From the NCBI GenBank assembly GCA_900546835.1, contig UREH01000132.1:1-6519 (forward strand): a stretch of 6,519 bases of DNA. The letters run 5' to 3'. The notes under the pieces were generated by a model. That model saw only the letters and a program-made list of their open reading frames with translations. It made no database searches and was not told the DNA's origin. How positions within the stretch are numbered: position 1 is the first letter of the stretch; each line of letters opens with the position of its first letter. This DNA is from an uncultured Porphyromonadaceae bacterium (GTDB lineage Bacteria; Bacteroidota; Bacteroidia; Bacteroidales; Muribaculaceae). The position numbers and the translations under genes were made by a program. Below are positions 5,270-6,519 of the stretch, one piece after another.

Positions 5270-6217
5270 TCAGTGCTTACTGCGGTAGAGCTGGTATGAG
5301 TTGACCAGGTTGTGCCATATGCTGTAGAAGCCTCCGGCTATGGCGGTGACGGGGGTGAAGAAGGTGTAGCCCATCCAGATGGCCAGCACTGTGTTTTTCT
5401 GGCCGAGCGACTGGCCGGCGGTGATGGTGTCGCCGTAGTGGCGCCCTATTCGGCGGCCGAAGTAGAACTGGCCGGCGCAGCATGCGAGCGAAACGGCCAC
5501 GAGCCAGAGCTGGGTGGAGAGTGCTACGGTGGAATGGACGATGCTTCGCGTGGTCACGGCCATGGCAAGGGCGAGGGCCACGGCCCAGAGGTAGAACGAC
5601 AGGTCCTGGTATCGGGCAATGCGCGCGCACAATTGCGGCAGGAAGTAGCGCAGGAGCATCGCGGCGACCAGCGGCAGCAACAGCAGGGGGAACACCTTGC
5701 CGAGTATCAGCGCCGCGGCGGCGAAGGCGTTGAGGTCAGGGTTGGGATGCACCAACGGCACCATGGCGGGAATGAGAAGCGCCGTGGCGAGGTTGATGAG
5801 CATGGTGTAGGTGGTGATGTTGTTGACGTCGCCGCCGAGCCGACGGGTGATTACGGCTCCCGCCGTGGCCGTAGGACAGATGAGGCATATCATCGCCCCT
5901 TCGAGCACCACCCGCAAGCCGCTGTGGGGCATTGCCATAAGCACGCAGCCTATGGCGGCGAAGAGGCCGCACTGGATGGCGAGCAACCACCCATGCCAGC
6001 GGCGCAGGCGCAGCTGCCGCGGGTCGACTTTGCAGAAGGTGAGGAACAGCATGGCGAAGATGAGCAGTGGCTGCACGATGGCCACGGCGCGGTTGGCCGC
6101 GGCGCGCGTAGGCTCGAGCGCGGGGATGCCGGTATAGATGAAGTAGCCGAAAATGCCTGCCAATATGGAGATTATGAGAGTCCAGTCTTTTAAAAAACGT
6201 ACTATCCGCATATCCAT
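5270..6217 (-). CDS. BASS (bile acid:sodium symporter) superfamily transporter
   Basis: A 315-residue polytopic membrane protein with about nine to ten hydrophobic segments, the size expected for the BASS family. Two signatures mark the core crossover helices: LEGAMICLICPTATAGAVITRRLGGDVN (split here as 105-119 and 120-132) in the first, and GQSLGQKNTVLAIW (268-281) followed by FFTPVTAIAGGFYSIWHN in the second. BASS proteins move organic anions such as bile acids or pantoate, usually with sodium. Here the positions aligning with known sodium ligands are largely changed (G120, A121, I134, S270, K274), so sodium coupling is doubtful and the substrate is unknown. The start at 6217 is chosen over Met3 (6211) for length; Met3 is possible because a hairpin sits just before 6217. 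The gene is GC-rich and on the same strand as the secreted-protein gene 241 bp downstream, but that gene has its own promoter box. Confidence 0.75.
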   Translation of the reverse strand: MDMRIVRFLKDWTLIISILAGIFGYFIYTGIPALEPTRAAANRAVAIVQPLLIFAMLFLTFCKVDPRQLRLRRWHGWLLAIQCGLFAAIGCVLMAMPHSGLRVVLEGAMICLICPTATAGAVITRRLGGDVNNITTYTMLINLATALLIPAMVPLVHPNPDLNAFAAAALILGKVFPLLLLPLVAAMLLRYFLPQLCARIARYQDLSFYLWAVALALAMAVTTRSIVHSTVALSTQLWLVAVSLACCAGQFYFGRRIGRHYGDTITAGQSLGQKNTVLAIWMGYTFFTPVTAIAGGFYSIWHNLVNSYQLYRSKH

Positions 6218-6220
6218 TGT

Positions 6221-6239
6221 GGCCCCGCTTTTGAGGGCC
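6221..6239 (-). promoter_or_regulatory. Stem-loop next to the transporter start codon
   Basis: On the minus strand GGCCC, a nine-base loop and GGGCC form a 5-bp all-GC stem that ends three bases before the ATG at 6217. It would lie in the leader and could limit ribosome access or favour the second Met at 6211. Its function is inferred only from position. Confidence 0.35.
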
Positions 6240-6257
6240 CGGTTCGATTTTCGGGTG

Positions 6258-6265
6258 CAAAATTA
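6258..6265 (-). promoter_or_regulatory. Bacteroidetes -7 promoter box of the BASS-type gene
   Basis: The minus strand reads TAATTTTG followed by C, an exact TAnnTTTG match, 41 bp before the ATG at 6217. A leader of about 33 nt results. A -33 TTG is not obvious at the normal distance. Confidence 0.5.
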
Positions 6266-6315
6266 CTGCTTTTGCGGCGTTCGGAGAAATATTCCGATGG
6301 CAAATTTTCAGGGGA

Positions 6316-6498
6316 TTACTCCACGCTCCATTCGGCCACGCCGGCTTTAGCTCCGGGTGCGGGCGAAATCTCGAGGCGGATGGCTGTGGCTTCGACGGGG
6401 TCGAAGGCGGCGGTGCTTGCCTCGCCCTTGCGGGTGGGGTAGACCTCGGCGTCGGGGTCGGCGAGCCGCACGGCGTTGAAGCCTACGGAATGCCAGTG
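6316..6498 (-). CDS. C-terminal fragment of a probable glycoside hydrolase
   Basis: The last 60 codons and the TAA stop (6316-6318) of a gene that enters from beyond the right edge. The sequence ends FDPVEATAIRLEI...GVAEWSVE. A closing beta-strand pattern of the form 'F.PV..TA.RLE......G..EW.V' is familiar at the C-termini of large Bacteroidales glycoside hydrolases (GH2- or GH127-like proteins and others with galactose-binding-like modules), where it belongs to a discoidin-like sandwich. The family assignment is tentative because no catalytic region is present. The frame stays open into the adapter at 6499-6513 and would begin with GTG as M/V-Y-K-R-Q, but those five residues are not genomic. 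The genuine start lies outside the window. Confidence 0.55.
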   Translation of the reverse strand, partial: HWHSVGFNAVRLADPDAEVYPTRKGEASTAAFDPVEATAIRLEISPAPGAKAGVAEWSVE

Positions 6499-6519
6499 CT
6501 GTCTCTTATACACATCTCC
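6499..6519 (+). other. Nextera/Tn5 transposase adapter sequence (contamination)
   Basis: CTGTCTCTTATACACATCT (6499-6517) is the Tn5 mosaic-end sequence used in Nextera libraries, and the final CC matches the next bases of the standard read-through adapter. Its place at the exact end of the window marks an untrimmed read end in the assembly. It is not a biological transposon end, and no transposase gene is nearby. Confidence 0.97.

Noticed and set aside
5312..6193. A 293-codon plus-strand frame opposite the BASS-type gene
   Set aside because: Charged, low-complexity translation rich in Glu/Gly/His with no motif, opposite a clear membrane protein.
6499..6519. Transposon inverted-repeat end or mobile element
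   Set aside because: The match is to the hyperactive Tn5 mosaic end used in library construction, it lies exactly at the contig edge, and no transposase or target duplication is present.

Overview
The window looks like one contig end from a GC-rich member of the Bacteroidales, possibly Muribaculaceae or a relative. The evidence is threefold. Bacteroidetes-type promoter -7 boxes (TAnnTTTG) lie before several genes, and none of the starts has a clear Shine-Dalgarno. A secreted protein carries a C-terminal tail of the kind common in this order (FYDLQGRKV..P..GIFIRRHG). The MFS permease and BASS-type transporter also resemble gut Bacteroidales versions. Lineage below order level is inference. Most genes are GC-rich (hand counts of about 67-73% in sampled 60-base lines); the secreted-protein gene is clearly lower.

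Layout from left to right. (1) Bases 1-183, minus strand: the N-terminus of a nitroreductase-family protein that runs off the left edge. (2) Bases 290-2786, plus strand: a probable two-gene unit. A FucP-type sugar:H+ symporter is followed, 55 bp on, by an unusual fusion of a cytidylyltransferase-like domain with a compact GHMP-kinase-like domain. Together they suggest uptake of a free sugar, phosphorylation, and activation to a nucleotide-sugar. The logic resembles Fkp-type fucose salvage, but with an unrelated transferase fold. A perfect hairpin sits between the two genes. (3) Bases 2787-2958: a 9-bp-period degenerate repeat array that runs into a strong bidirectional terminator between convergent genes. 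(4) Bases 2959-5028, minus strand: a 689-residue secreted multidomain protein with a leader of roughly 100 nt. (5) Bases 5270-6217, minus strand: a BASS (bile acid:sodium symporter) superfamily membrane protein in which several canonical sodium-ligand positions appear substituted. (6) Bases 6316-6498, minus strand: the C-terminal 60 residues of a probable glycoside hydrolase or other carbohydrate-active protein.

The last 21 bases (6499-6519) are not genomic. They match the Nextera/Tn5 mosaic-end sequencing adapter, and any protein read from that edge begins with the artefactual residues V/M-Y-K-R-Q. The strongest biological candidate for follow-up is the symporter plus transferase-kinase fusion pair.
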